Shown here piece after piece: positions 24,371 to 35,280 of a stretch of DNA of 64,000 nt (position 1 is its first letter; each line of letters begins with the position of its first letter). This DNA is from Macrocystis pyrifera (lineage: Eukaryota > Sar > Phaeophyceae > Laminariales > Laminariaceae): contig JASSKH010000012.1 of assembly GCA_031763025.1 (NCBI GenBank), positions 310,001-374,000 of the forward strand. The letters are read 5' to 3'. The notes beneath the pieces were generated by a model, which was not told where the DNA came from, did not search any database, and saw only the letters and a list, made by a program, of their open reading frames with translations. The position numbers and the translations under genes are program-made.

Positions 24371-25440
24371 GAATGAGTTACTTGATTTTTGTATTGTCGG
24401 CAAAATTACCTCGATTTTATCGAAGTCTGAAAAAATGACTTGATTTTAGTCTGGTCATGTTGGAATAACCTGATTTTAGTATGCTCATTTTGAAATGACT
24501 TGATTTTAGTATGGTCATTTTGAAATAACTCGATTTTAGTATGGTCACTTAGAAATAACTTGATTTTAGTCTGGTCATTTCGAAATGACTTGATTATAGT
24601 ATAGTCATTTAGAAATGACTTGATTTTAGTGTGCTCATTTCGAAATGACTTGATTTTAGTATGGTCATTTTGATACGACTTGATTTTAGTATGGTCACGT
24701 TGAAATGACTTGATTTTACCATGATCACCTTGATACGACTTGATTTAAGTATGGTCATTATGAAATGACTTGATTTTAGCTTGGTCATTTTGAAATGACT
24801 TGGTTTTAGTATGGTCATGTTGAAATGACTTGATTTTAGTATGGTCATTTTGAAATGACTTGATTTTAGTATAGTCATGTTGAAATGACTTGATTTTAGT
24901 ATGCTCATGTTGAAATCACTTGATTTTAGTATGGTCATGTTGAAATGACTTGATTTTAGTATGGTCATGTTGAAATGACTTGATTTTAGTGTGGTCATTT
25001 CGAAATGACTTGATTTTAGTATGGTCATGTTGAAATGACTTGATTTTAGTATGGTCATTTCGAAATGACTTGATTTTAGTATGGTCATGTTGAAATGACT
25101 TGATTTTAGTATGCTCATGTTGAAATGACTTGATTTTAGTATGGTCACTTTGAAATGACTTGATTTTAGTATGGTCATTTTGGAATGACTTGATTTTAGT
25201 GTGGTCATGTTGAAATGACTTGATTTTAGTGTGGTCATGTTGAAATGACTTGATTTTAGTGTGGTCATTTTGAAATGACTTGGGTTTAGTGTAGTCATGT
25301 TGAAATGACTTGATTTTTGTATGGTAATGTCGAAATGACTTGATTTTAGTATTGTCGGCCGCAAATGACTTGATTTCAGTATGGTCAACGATTTTGTACT
25401 TGGTTTTAGTATTGATTTCTGAAATGACTTGATTTTAGTG
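24371..25440. repeat. 30 bp tandem satellite
   Basis: About 33 units of the type GGTCATNTTGAAATGACTTG followed by ATTTTAGTAT, in exact 30 bp register over most of 24,470-25,330. The exact 30 bp period keeps the reverse strand open for 289 codons (24,609-25,478) as a decapeptide repeat of the type MTILKSSHFN. I regard that as a consequence of the period, not as a gene. Confidence 0.95.
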
Positions 25441-25555
25441 TGAAATGCCCTCGAAAACGTATATTTTGGGGCGAACACCTATTTAAAGTGCCCATAAGCC
25501 TATTTAAAATGACCGTAGTCTTAAATATTCGACCTTCAGTTCTATTTGCAAATAG

Positions 25556-26804
25556 CAAGGGTGTGTTCGGTACGGTACGGGTACGCTCGGTACCGGTATG
25601 GACATGGTACCGAACGTACCGAAATTCTCGGTAAGGGTATGGACATGGTACCGAACGTACCGAAATTCTCGGTACCGGTATGGGCATCGTACCGAACATA
25701 CCGAGCTTCTCGGTATCGGTACGGTGTATCATACCGATACCGCCGGTAAGGGTACGGACATCGTGCCGAACGTACCGAAGTTTTCGGTAGGGTATAGAAC
25801 TCCAGACCGAACGTACCGAAATTCTCGGTACGATTTAGAACTCCATACCGAACGTACCGAAATTCTCGGTACGGTATAGACCTCCATACCGGTACCGTAC
25901 CGCAGATACCAGCGGTATTTGTCAAACCGAGCGTCGCTCCACAGCAGTACCATGGTATTGCCCATCAAGAATGTGTGTGTCTGCGACAGTTTTTTTTTTT
26001 TTTTTTTTGTTTTGTCATCACATTCATTTCCAGAGTTCGATGGGCGCCTTACCACACCGGCACTACGTACTCTGTGTCGCTACCCTTTTGGTAGATAGGA
26101 GCAGGCCCTCTCACTGGCACACTGCTGTTGCCTCCTCCGCCGTCCACGACCTCTGCCTCGACAACGTCTGCCTCCGGAGGAGCTGGCGCCGGCGCTGGCG
26201 ATGATGAGCTTTGGTCGCCAGCGGCGGGGTCATCATTGTCGTTGTTGCTGGGGGGGGGTGTTGTGGTGCTCATGAGGGCCGCTGTACCGATGAGGCAGGG
26301 TACGCTGCTGTGCTGCTGTGCTGCTGCGTGCTATGTGTGTGGCGGTACTGTACCGGCACCGGGTTGTCCCGAGTCTAACTTCCCGATTAGCCCGGGATCG
26401 GTACTCTCGGTAGGGTATAAGCTCGGTATCGGTACGTTGTGTCATACCGATACCGCCGGTACGATATGGACATGGTACCGAACGTACCGAGGTTCTCGGT
26501 AAGGGTATGGACATGGTACCGAACGTACCGAAATTCTCGGTACCGGTATGGGCATCGTACCGAACATACCGAGCTTCTCGGTATCGGTACGGTGTATCAT
26601 ACCGATGCCGCCGGTAAGGGTACGGACATCGTGCCGAACGTACCGAAATGTTCGGTAGGGTATAGAACTCCAGACCGAACGTACCGAAATTGTCGGTACG
26701 GTATAGAACTCCAGACCGAACGTACCGAATCCTCTCGGTACAGGTATACCGGCGGTATTTTACCGCCGGTAGGCCTCGGTAGTACCGTACCGAACACACC
26801 CTTG
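25556..26804. mobile_element. Complete non-autonomous hAT-like DNA transposon (1,249 bp)
   Basis: Both ends read CAAGGGTGTGTTCGGTACGG followed by TAC, a perfect 23 bp inverted repeat. The element is flanked by identical 8 bp direct repeats GCAAATAG at 25,548-25,555 and 26,805-26,812. An 8 bp target duplication and ends starting CA(A/G)GG are hallmarks of hAT elements. There is no transposase. The termini carry dense arrays of CCGAACGTACCGAAATTCTC-type words (25,580-25,900 and 26,400-26,790), a plausible set of subterminal transposase sites. A segment of about 300 bp (25,600-25,860) is repeated in direct orientation at 26,500-26,740. The central ~450 bp is different and holds a poly(A)-tailed ORF on the reverse strand. 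The intact target duplication argues that the insertion is not ancient. Confidence 0.85.
26049..26273 (-). CDS. Short Pro/Ser/Asp-rich ORF with poly(A) tract (74 aa), likely retrocopy fragment
   Basis: On the reverse strand an ATG at 26,273 opens 74 codons ending in TAA, followed by a short 3' region and an A run (T19 at 25,990-26,008 on the forward strand). The product is low-complexity: an N terminus of the type MSTTTPPPSNNDNDD, then Pro/Ala repeats, acidic Glu/Val, and a C terminus ending YVVPVW. ATG, stop, short 3' UTR and poly(A) together look like a reverse-transcribed mRNA end captured in, or inserted into, the hAT element. The 3' region, CTGGAAATGAATGTGATGAC before the A run, resembles the 3' tail of the SINE family in this window. 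No protein family is recognised and translation is doubtful. Confidence 0.3.
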   Translation of the reverse strand: MSTTTPPPSNNDNDDPAAGDQSSSSPAPAPAPPEADVVEAEVVDGGGGNSSVPVRGPAPIYQKGSDTEYVVPVW

Positions 26805-26820
26805 GCAAATAGGCTTAGAG

Positions 26821-26852
26821 CCCTAACCCTAACCCTAACCCTAACCCTAACC

Positions 26853-26887
<35 letters not shown>
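26821..26887. repeat. Interstitial telomere repeat (CCCTAA)11
   Basis: Eleven CCCTAA units with one AAACCCTAA slip. The block begins eight bases after the target duplication of the hAT-like element. The orientation (CCCTAA on the + strand) is that of a left chromosome end. Short near-perfect blocks like this inside chromosomes arise by end fusion, break repair or telomerase action at a break. Confidence 0.95.
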
Positions 26888-26888
<1 letters not shown>

Positions 26889-27299
26889 GGTGAGAGGTAA
26901 TTCCACGAGGCATGACTGGTCACAAGCCGGGTGATAACAAGACAGGGTGGCTAAAGAGAGCAAGCCATGAAGCATTCACGGGACGCTTGTGTGCAGTAAC
27001 AATTGCGCAAAGGTTATCAAAGACAGACCCGGCTCGAAAACAAAAATCCACATCATCTGATGAGGGCCGTGTCGGGGGGGAGTGAGAAAACAAAGACGAG
27101 ATACATGCCAGGATATCGTCGGCTGACTCTGGAAAGGCGAAGCGTCTCTCACAGATTGGCGAGTTTGACACAAATCATAATGCTGCCTGGTAATAAAACC
27201 ATGAAGTATAGATGGTCTTCAGCCAGGCGATGCCAATATGAGAGTCGGTTGAGAGCACCATACATACAGTAGTATCGGAAAGGCTCAATTAACGAACCC
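26888..27299. other. Unassigned DNA between telomere block and retroelement
   Basis: No repeat shared with the rest of the window and no gene recognised. If the retroelement that follows keeps a 5' terminal repeat, it should lie here or just downstream, but I could not match this stretch to the repeats at its 3' end. Confidence 0.4.
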
Positions 27300-30200
27300 T
27301 CTCGTTACCGAATGCCATATCCTGCTTTTGCGAACTAAGGTCGCAGACGACCTAACCCTAAGGATCGGCGAGCGATACAGATGTCCGGTTTTGAGGGGAT
27401 TGGTCAAGGGGGGGACCAACGTCACGGGAGCCGATTCAGGGGGAAGCGGTTCCGCGGGGGCTGATGTTTTTGATGTCGCTTCAGAATATATCAATTTACC
27501 TGGTACTGAACCAGCACTGGGCATGCTGGGCAACACTAGCGGTCGAATGCACAGGAACGTCGTCGGGTGGCACGCGCGGAAGCGGAAGCGCAGACCGTCA
27601 ATATCACGCAAATGAAAGACACGGTATCCCAGTTGAGCGACATGATGACGGAAATTAAAGATGTCATCGCCGAAGTACAGGCCGGTGAACAGGAGGAGGA
27701 TGACAATGGCGAGGGCGCCGGGACGTTCGAGTCTATCTTACGGGGACAGGAAGCCAAGGTCAAGTTTAAGGAAACCATCGTGGCCTGGAAGAACTCGAGC
27801 GCTCGGAGGATTAGGAATATTTCGGGCGTAATGACGGTGGTTCGGGGGAAACAGTAGAAGCTGCAAGCCGTATTGGCTAACGTAGCACTGGTCACACCCG
27901 CGGTTACCTCCCAAGTCGCGCAAATTTCGGCCTTCGACGTATCGGACCACATGCCACACGGGGCCCCCGGGGATCCGTCGACAGACCTGAACGTGCTAGA
28001 GCAGATGGAACTCCTCGTCGACGTGGTTATCAAAGTGATCGAAAAGGGCGCCGAATCGGTAGAGAGCATTCCGCGCGTGGAGGTCCTACTCAAAGGCTGC
28101 AAGATAGGCGTTGACGCTGTGAAGAAACATAAGCAACAATTCACCAAGTCGACTCGGATTCTGTCTAACAGGAAGCGCTTCGAGAAACGCATCAACGAAG
28201 ATATATTAGTATGGACATCCGCCCTGTTAGACGCATCCGTGACGGCCGGGGGGAAGGTGGACGTCACCACCAAGCATCGAGTAGCTTCCCTCTGTAATGT
28301 GGAGGCTCAGCGTGCCGGGGCTCAAGGTCGATCTCCCGCACCATCAGTCAAGCGGGCGAAGACGCGGGCCGAGTTGCCGTGTTTTGGGTGGGCGTCCCCG
28401 CGGGGATGCGACTAAGGCACAGCGTGCACGTTTGCCCACGCAGCAAGCGAGAAGTGGCGCGAGAGTAGCCGCGCAGGAAGCAGTTCCGGGCGCAAACCAA
28501 GGCAGACCGCGCCAAGACGGGGCTGGGAGAAGGTTCCAGCCCGAACGCGAAGACACGGGCTTATGGATCTAAGCAGGCCCAAGACAGGAGGTGGACAAAC
28601 CGCAGAAATAAAACGATGAGTAGGGACGCGGACCTCGTCTGCCGGCGGGGTCAACTCCGGGACCCCAACACGTGGTGGACTCAGCTCGAGATCCACAACA
28701 TGTTCGGCCGGGGTCGGCATGGAGATTTATATCCGGTGGGGACAAGTGGCTAGCCGTATGGCAGAAACTTTCCACGACACGGGCGGGTAGCGGGAAGGTC
28801 GAAAGTATTATCGGTGGCATGGCCCAGGCGGGAATTAGGTTTCTGCGAAGTAAAGGGGGACGGTTGATTGTATGACAATAATTGAACAACGCTTGCTGCT
28901 GTCGCGGATAACCGCCGAAAGCATACGAACTTGGTTTGGTACGAAAAAACAAAACAAAACAAAACGAAAAAAAAAAACAAAAAAAAAGTAAACCAGACAG
29001 CACAGTTTGCAGTACACGGGGTACGGTTCGCGTTGAAGGAGGAAAGGGAGTATCGGCGGCGCTACGATACAACAATCACGGTAGTATCGGAGCTCACGAA
29101 AAGTGGTTGTTAATCAAGATCCACGAAGACGTTGTATATCAACGCGCGTGGATCTTCCCTCGCGACTCGGTGGACCAGATCCCGGGGTTGAGATTGTCGC
29201 CATTGGAGGTGTGGTCAAAATCCGCATGATTCACGACTTGACATTCTTGCACTGCATCTCCACGCACAGCGTTAAAGCGGACACCGACTTCGAATCGGCC
29301 CCCAGTGTAAGCTAGGACACGTGTTGCGAAATGCAACTTGGCGAGTGCTGTCTTTGCGATGACTGTTCGGCAACACAGCGCGCATAGTGTTGAGTAGAAA
29401 TGTATGTGAAGGATGAATTTCGGCAGGTGGCGGTAGATGCTGCGCGATTCCCGGTGTTTGGGTGCCTGTTTCGTGACCTGTTCATCGGAGGCCAATGCCT
29501 GCAGTTCGGATGGCGCAACAGCCCAGGGTGCTGGTGCCTTTTTGCGCCCGCCCTCGAACACTCGCACAAGCACACGTCGTTGGAATTCGCCGTTGAGACG
29601 AGCCAAGGACGGGCAGCGACCGCCTCCCTGGCATTGGATCATCATTTTCGACTGTTTGACAAGCGACACGCGGGTGACACCCCCCCCCCCCCCCCCGCTG
29701 CTGTCGTCCAGATTTTTTTTTTTGTTTTTTTTTCCTCCGGCGGATTGGTCAAAATAAAGCTTAAGCTCACCACACTTCCACGTTCCCAATTTCGTGTCGT
29801 GTGTCAATTTATCCCAGTTGGGCACAATGACCCGACCTGACCCCCGAGAGGAGCAGGTGCGGTGGAGATAGCCACCCGGGAGAGTCATCTCTCCCGAGTA
29901 GTGTGGGACTTGCGCGAGCTCACCCACTAACAAAAACCAAGGCTATGAGACCTTCCCGCCGGACTCGGACCAGGTACGGTCCACCCTACCCATTGGGGCG
30001 TTGGTCCTCGTCGTCCAGAAAGGTTTTGTCGTGGAACACGCGGTTGGTCGTTTTGAGTTGGGAGATAGACACGGTAGCAATGACCATTTCCTTACTAGCG
30101 GGATAGCTGACACAGCTCCGCAACCTGCTCGCCGCGTGGCCGGCAGAGCACATCGTCGCAACCGAGTCCGAACTTCGGACGCTTTTTGGGAAACTGCTGC

Positions 30201-32071
30201 ACGTGTGCGGAGTAGTGTGGCCGGGGAAGTATTTTGTGCGTCGAATGCTGCTAGCCGTGGGATTGAACCAATTTAACCCGGGGCAAGTAAAATACGGAGC
30301 GGCGGAAAGCTCGCCAACGAGCGGCGTTACCCTTACTCCGGAATTTCATGCGGATGTCGCGTTGTGGGCGTTGATTGTAGACCGCGCGCGCGGCTCATCA
30401 GAGGGAAGGCTCGGTGCTTCCTTACACAGTTCTTATCTCCAGCTGCAATCACACACACAGGTATCCGACGCCTCCGGCACCGTCATGGGCGGGTACTGCT
30501 TGCAATCGGGCCGGTGGTGCGGATAGAGTTGGCAGACGAGGTGCAAAACTCCTGAGGGTGCAAGAGCAGGGTCAGGATGACTTGTCAATTAAGGTGTTGG
30601 AACTGTTGGGTAGGGTAGTCACGGCGTGGGCATTTGTCGGTCCCGCCGGGACGCGGCCGCAGTATGAGGGTGAACGTCTGTTGCCTACAGAAGAGATCAT
30701 GTCGGCAATTCACTGGGTGAATCGGTGTAAGGGGGGCACGGAACCTCGATCGGGGCCGTTGATGCGCACAATAGGGTGTCTAGAAAATATTTCAGGTTGG
30801 TCGTTTCGCGCCAAGCATGTCGCTGGAATAGCCAACACGTTAGCTGATGGTATATCGCGATGGCCGCGCGCGTCCGTCAACGTTTACCTCCAAGAATTCC
30901 GACCCGATCTTGACTGGCAGGAACAGAGGCTGGAATTCGCCGAGGACGCGTTTTGTGCCGGGGTATTGGCCTCCAGTACCTCCGAAACGCAGTTTTCGGT
31001 CTCGTCTGAACAGGCTTACGCATCAGGTTTCGCATCTTGGTCCAGATTTCGCAGAATAATGGAGAGGGACCATTACCCGAGGGCAGACGCGACTGCCGAA
31101 GACAACGAGTTGGCAATCGTTGACTTTGCCGCCTGGTGTGGCGCGTCGCAGGGTAACCAAGAGGGAACGATCGCGAGCAAGATATCCGCAGTGCAATATT
31201 TTCACCGGTTAGAGTACAGGTTGGAACTCCTCACGCAGTCACCAACAGTCATTGAAAGGAATAGCTCGGGGGCACGCTGACGCGGGTACCGCCCGTCGGG
31301 TGCGACATCCGGTGCCATGGGACACGCTGCTCGAAGGGAAGCAGCGCATACCCTCGGGGGGGGGTCGGGGGTCGGGTGTTATGGCTTTGTTTGGCTATTT
31401 ATTTATTTTTTTAGACAGTTCCGACGCGGTGTGGGCCAAGGACGGGGGCGGGGTGCACCCGACGCACTGTTTCACACGGGCCGACATTGGGTTTTATAGC
31501 GGTGATGGCCAGCTGTCGTATTCACACTGGCGACAGGCCGATAAGGTGGAAGTCCGATTTCGTGGACACAAAGGGGATCAAGCAGGGAAGGGTAGCTTAG
31601 TAGTGAGAACATGGGACACCGTGCAGAGCACGCGGTCGGGGCTGACGTCGTTCTTGGGGTGGAACTGATGTTGGGGTGGAACTGATGTCGTATCACTGCA
31701 TGCTGCCCGAACACGCACCTTTTTCCTCGTACCGTAGCAAGGGTAAATTCGTAACATGGCGATACGGCCAAGCAACCCAAGCGCTTAAAGAGATCGTCAC
31801 GGAGTCAGGAGCGAACTCCGACGAATTCACAATACATTCGCTCCGAATCGGGGGGGCCTCAACGCTCGCAGCGGGAGGAACCGTGGCGGAGGCACTAATT
31901 CAGAGGGAAGGAATATGGAAATCGGGGGCGTATAAGGTATACACGCGTAGCACTTGAGAGGGCAACAATCAAGTGTCGCGGAAAATGGCGAACACAGGAG
32001 GAAGTCTCGAGACAATCCGGCCAGGATACGGTCTGGGAAAAACTGTAAAGTATCGGAAGGACCTCGGATTT

Positions 32072-32341
32072 GAATGGTCGAAGACCATTTAGGGGTGCTC
32101 GGTCCTCCGAGACCGTACAGTAGGCCCCAGTCGAGGGGGCCCAAGGGAGCAGGGAGTAGTAGGACTATTACATGGAGTAATAGGGGCTATTACACGGAGT
32201 AATAGGGCTGTTACACGGAGTAACAGGGTGTCGGTATGCACATGGAAAACCGTCAGTGACGTCGGTTGCATGCCGAACAATGGAAAACCCCCTCCCACGT
32301 CTCAGAGAAAAAGAATAACAATAACCTTATTCGAAAGATAA
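32072..32341 (+). repeat. B1 copy of the split direct repeat
   Basis: Starts AATGGTCGAAGACCATT, itself a hairpin, and ends near TTCGAAAGATAA. It contains three short hairpins in tandem and the common tail GTGTCGGTATGCACATGG. It matches 32,852-33,125 at an offset of 780-784 bp. Confidence 0.85.
32165..32226. other. Three tandem hairpins with compensatory changes
   Basis: CTATTAC-atgga-GTAATAG at 32,165-32,183, CTATTAC-acgga-GTAATAG at 32,187-32,205 and CTGTTAC-acgga-GTAACAG at 32,208-32,226. All have 7 bp stems and 5 nt loops. In the third the A-T pair has become G-C on both arms. The same trio lies in the second repeat copy (about 32,949-33,010), where one arm of the middle hairpin has changed. 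Confidence 0.85.
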
Positions 32342-32851
32342 AGGGAAGGCTTGTGAGGAGACTCTGGAACAGATCGAGAAACAATCCGTGTTTTGTTGTG
32401 AACGGGATAATTGCAAACTTAGAGGTTGAAGCATTCTATGGTCGATGAGCGAAAAAATACGACACATACTTTATGCATATCCCTGAGGAGGTCAGGGACT
32501 AGCCGAAAAAAACTAAGCCTGAGCAGGTTAAGCGGACGTCAAAAAGTTACGATGTAATTAATATGAGTCCAAGATTTAAATACCTGGTAAACAAAGAAGA
32601 GACCACCCACACGATTGATTCTCACACAGTTCGACAAGCACAGCAATCTCAAACGGGAAGCGCGCGACCTCAGCTGACCAGTGAACTACTACCACATGAT
32701 CAAGAGCAAAACCTTCCTGGAAGATTGAAGATCAATCTACAAGAATTTCCGTAGTTTCTCCCGCCCACCCACCCCTTTTCTTTCGAAGGTGGAGGAAAGG
32801 AGTTGCTACGAAGTAACAACATTCTGTTAATGTGAATACTGTCAGGAGTTT

Positions 32852-33125
32852 AAATGGTCGAAGACCATTTTGGGGTACTCGGTCGTCCGAGACCTTACTT
32901 CAGTAGGCCCTAGTCGAGGGGGGCGAAGGGAGGGAGTAATAAATAGGACTATTACATGGAGTAATAGGGGCTAATACACGGAGTAATAGGGCTGTTACAC
33001 GGAGTAACAGGGTGTCGGTATGCACATGGAAAACCGTCAGTGACGTCGGTTGCATGCCGAACAATGGAAAACTCCCTCCCACGTCTCAGAGAAAAAGAAT
33101 AGCAACAAACCAATTCGAAAGATAA
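32852..33125 (+). repeat. B2 copy of the split direct repeat
   Basis: Second direct copy of the ~270 bp repeat, with most differences in its first third (around the AGGCCC(C/T)AGTCGAGGGGG segment). It forms the 3' limit of the DIRS/Ngaro-like element. The spacer at 32,342-32,851 is the A2 candidate and has no gene. Confidence 0.85.
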
Positions 33126-33197
33126 AACAACAAAACAGAGTAGTAGTAGTAATAATCCGTATTCGCCCAGCATGATCCGCCGCAGATTTGACTATCA

Positions 33198-33296
33198 CGG
33201 GGGTCCATAGTTAACTGGGCCTATGGTTTACATAAAAACCTATATATTTTCATATTCTTGCTAACAAAATTTGGTCCCGTTAACTATGGACCCCCG
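33198..33296. mobile_element. MITE, copy 2 (99 bp)
   Basis: Perfect 18 bp inverted ends CGGGGGTCCATAGTTAAC, extended imperfectly by GGGCC/GGACC, enclose an A/T-rich core. It is the same family as the copy at 18,572-18,666. The perfect ends make it the youngest-looking copy in the window. Confidence 0.8.
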
Positions 33297-33399
33297 TAAT
33301 ACTACTGCAGGCACAATCACTGAGGTCGCGCCTCATTACCACCAATTGCTAGTACTCAACTTTGCACTATACGCCTGTTCAATATTTATATAATTTATA

Positions 33400-33640
33400 G
33401 ATTTTTGCAGCAAACTACTGCTGTACAGGTGATTGTAGCTGTTTTATGGTATGCATATATCCTGTGTATATCATACACTACTGCATATATTATCTACTGC
33501 TCAAAATCAAGCGTGCGGCATATACCCGGTCCCACCGCCGTATGCTTTGGTAGAATTGTGCTTGCTGTGTTTTTCATATATCAAGAGCAGAAGAGGCCAA
33601 GAACATGCACGATAGTGAGACTCACCAAAAACACGTACAC
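33400..33640 (-). repeat. Dispersed repeat R, reverse copy
   Basis: The segment around 33,560-33,640 is the reverse complement of 42,630-42,720 and 45,850-45,915 (shared words GTTCTTGGC, TCTGCTCTTGATATA and AAAACACAGCA). The boundaries are not clear. No coding potential is recognised. Confidence 0.65.
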
Positions 33641-35280
33641 TTGTACGTCAAGACCTGCTGCAACATTTACAGGGAGTATTAAAATTTTCCGGTGTCTTGG
33701 TGTGTATGTCACGTGTGAACTGCTGTAAACCAACTTTCGTCTGTCTTGTGTACCCCGGCCCTCACGTGTCGATCTGCTGTTTCAGTGCGCGAAATGGTGC
33801 TGGCCGAAATCAATTTGAAATCGAACCAGCTGTAAGTATTATTGTCTCGTCGACCCTGGTGGCATCCAGGGGAGTCTCTGGCCAGTAGTCAAACGCGAGG
33901 GAAATAATGGAAAACGCGCGCGGTTCACGCAGCTTGCAAAGTTGAGTATCGACCGATCTGCCGATCGGTTGAACTCACAGCTGACGTGCTTTCATAGTTT
34001 CTTATAAAAAAAAAAAATGCAGTCCCGTTTTGGGGACAATCTACTCAAATTCTACTGCAAGTAGCTTGTTCCCCAATAGGGACTCCGGTCCTAAAATTGT
34101 GACCTTTTTTATGTGAGAAAAGTTATGTCAATAATTTCGAAGTGATTTCGTTTTCCGTCTGTTCGGACTATTTATCCATTTAAAAGATATTCCGACTCCT
34201 GGATCCGCTTCCTCTCGCAACCTCTTTCTTGTCTCCCATTGTAATGGTAAGAATATTGTATGATGTCAACCACTGCTGCCTGCAACGTTGCAATCTTGAA
34301 TCCGTGGTCTGCCACAGACTGAAACCTAACAAGACTACTTACTTGTGAAAGACTGAGTAGTTCGTAAGAGAGCGTCCAGCAGCACTCGCCTTCTTCTGAA
34401 CCAGGCACCACACATTGTTGCGCCCTTGCCAGACCAGCACACTCCTTCTCGGTTCACTGCAACAGTTAGTTGCTGCGTGCTTCGTGACAGGTACAACAGG
34501 TACTACGTCGGCGGCAGGCTACGACGGTCACTTCAACCTCGGGTTGTCTTTGCGTGTTCTCTGGCAGCAGCCAATCAAGCTATTATATCAAGCTATCAAA
34601 CTTCGGCTCTCTGAGGACGATGAGGGCTGGCAGCCTGCTTGGTTGTCTCCTGCTTGGCCTGCGGAATGGATCAGGTGTGCACACCATGCTGCAATAATTC
34701 GTATTAGTACCTACCTGACTGGATAATTGGAACTTTGCAAGACGACGAGTATGTGTACCCGTGTGAGGTCTTTCACTCGCTCGTGCTCGCCATAGTTCGG
34801 TAGGTATTCTGCAAGTACCCGGTACTTGTGCCGGAACGGCACTACTGCAACGGTGTTGCTGCTGTACAGCAGCAGTAGTAGTACTCCTACGATACAAGGA
34901 ATAATGACTTGTTACGACTGCTATGATAATGCTGTAGTACTGCACAGTTCTTACTACTGTAAACTTTGCAGGTACTGCTTACCAGGCACGTAACGTCAAC
35001 ACATAGCGAGTTGGAGCCAGAGGTTTCTTACTGCTGTACAGGACGCTTATTATTACGAACGGAAATAATATAAAATTATATAGTACGAAGTAAAAAAATA
35101 ATACTGAATTGAGTGTGGAAAGCATGTGTTCTCAAAATGCTCGTGTGAAATCAAGGCTGGACCAGCAATGATATGTCCACGATATTAATTTTATCGATAC
35201 ACTCGTAAAATTCAGTAAAAAAGGCATATGGACTAGACGTATTACGCAGCTTGCAAAGTTGAGCACTATTATTAATAATA
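33641..35280. other. Unassigned A/T-rich DNA
   Basis: Contains scattered words of the TACTGCTGTACAG type and A/T-rich runs but no gene or complete mobile element that I can support. The phrase GCTTGCAAAGTTGAG occurs at about 33,930 and 35,250, which suggests a further dispersed repeat. Confidence 0.4.

Larger units (their letters stand above)
27300..33125 (+). mobile_element. Fossil DIRS/Ngaro-like tyrosine-recombinase retroelement
   Basis: Parts in order: a gag-like region rich in charged residues (about 27.55-28.4 kb), reverse transcriptase (about 29.1-29.7 kb), RNase H of the DIRS/Ty3 type (about 30.1-30.9 kb; it keeps a typical HVAGIANTLADGISRWP-like segment), and a tyrosine recombinase (about 30.9-31.96 kb; it keeps an HSLRIGGAS box and a terminal tyrosine region). 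After the recombinase come two direct copies of a ~270 bp repeat around a ~510 bp spacer, which matches the B1-A2-B2 end of Ngaro/PAT-type elements with split direct repeats. The matching A1 repeat was not found at the 5' end, and the true start is uncertain. The coding part is broken at several places (of the order of five to ten). The two B repeats are about 92-93% identical by eye, so the insertion is moderately old. Confidence 0.75.

Noticed and set aside
24371-25440. CRISPR-like array
   Set aside because: 30 bp units are directly tandem without spacers, in a eukaryotic context with no cas genes.
24609-25478. 289-codon reverse ORF encoding a decapeptide repeat
   Set aside because: An exact 30 bp satellite without stop in one frame produces it; there is no start context or non-repetitive part.
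26821-26887. True chromosome end
   Set aside because: Only 11 units, with a retroelement and much further sequence beyond it; interstitial.
25542-26900. Arg/Tyr-rich ORFs on both strands in the hAT element
   Set aside because: They are translations of the subterminal CGAACGTACCG repeats and are open in several frames.
29139-29933. 264-codon reverse ORF
   Set aside because: It is antisense to the reverse transcriptase of the DIRS/Ngaro-like fossil and includes homopolymer-derived Gly and Lys runs.
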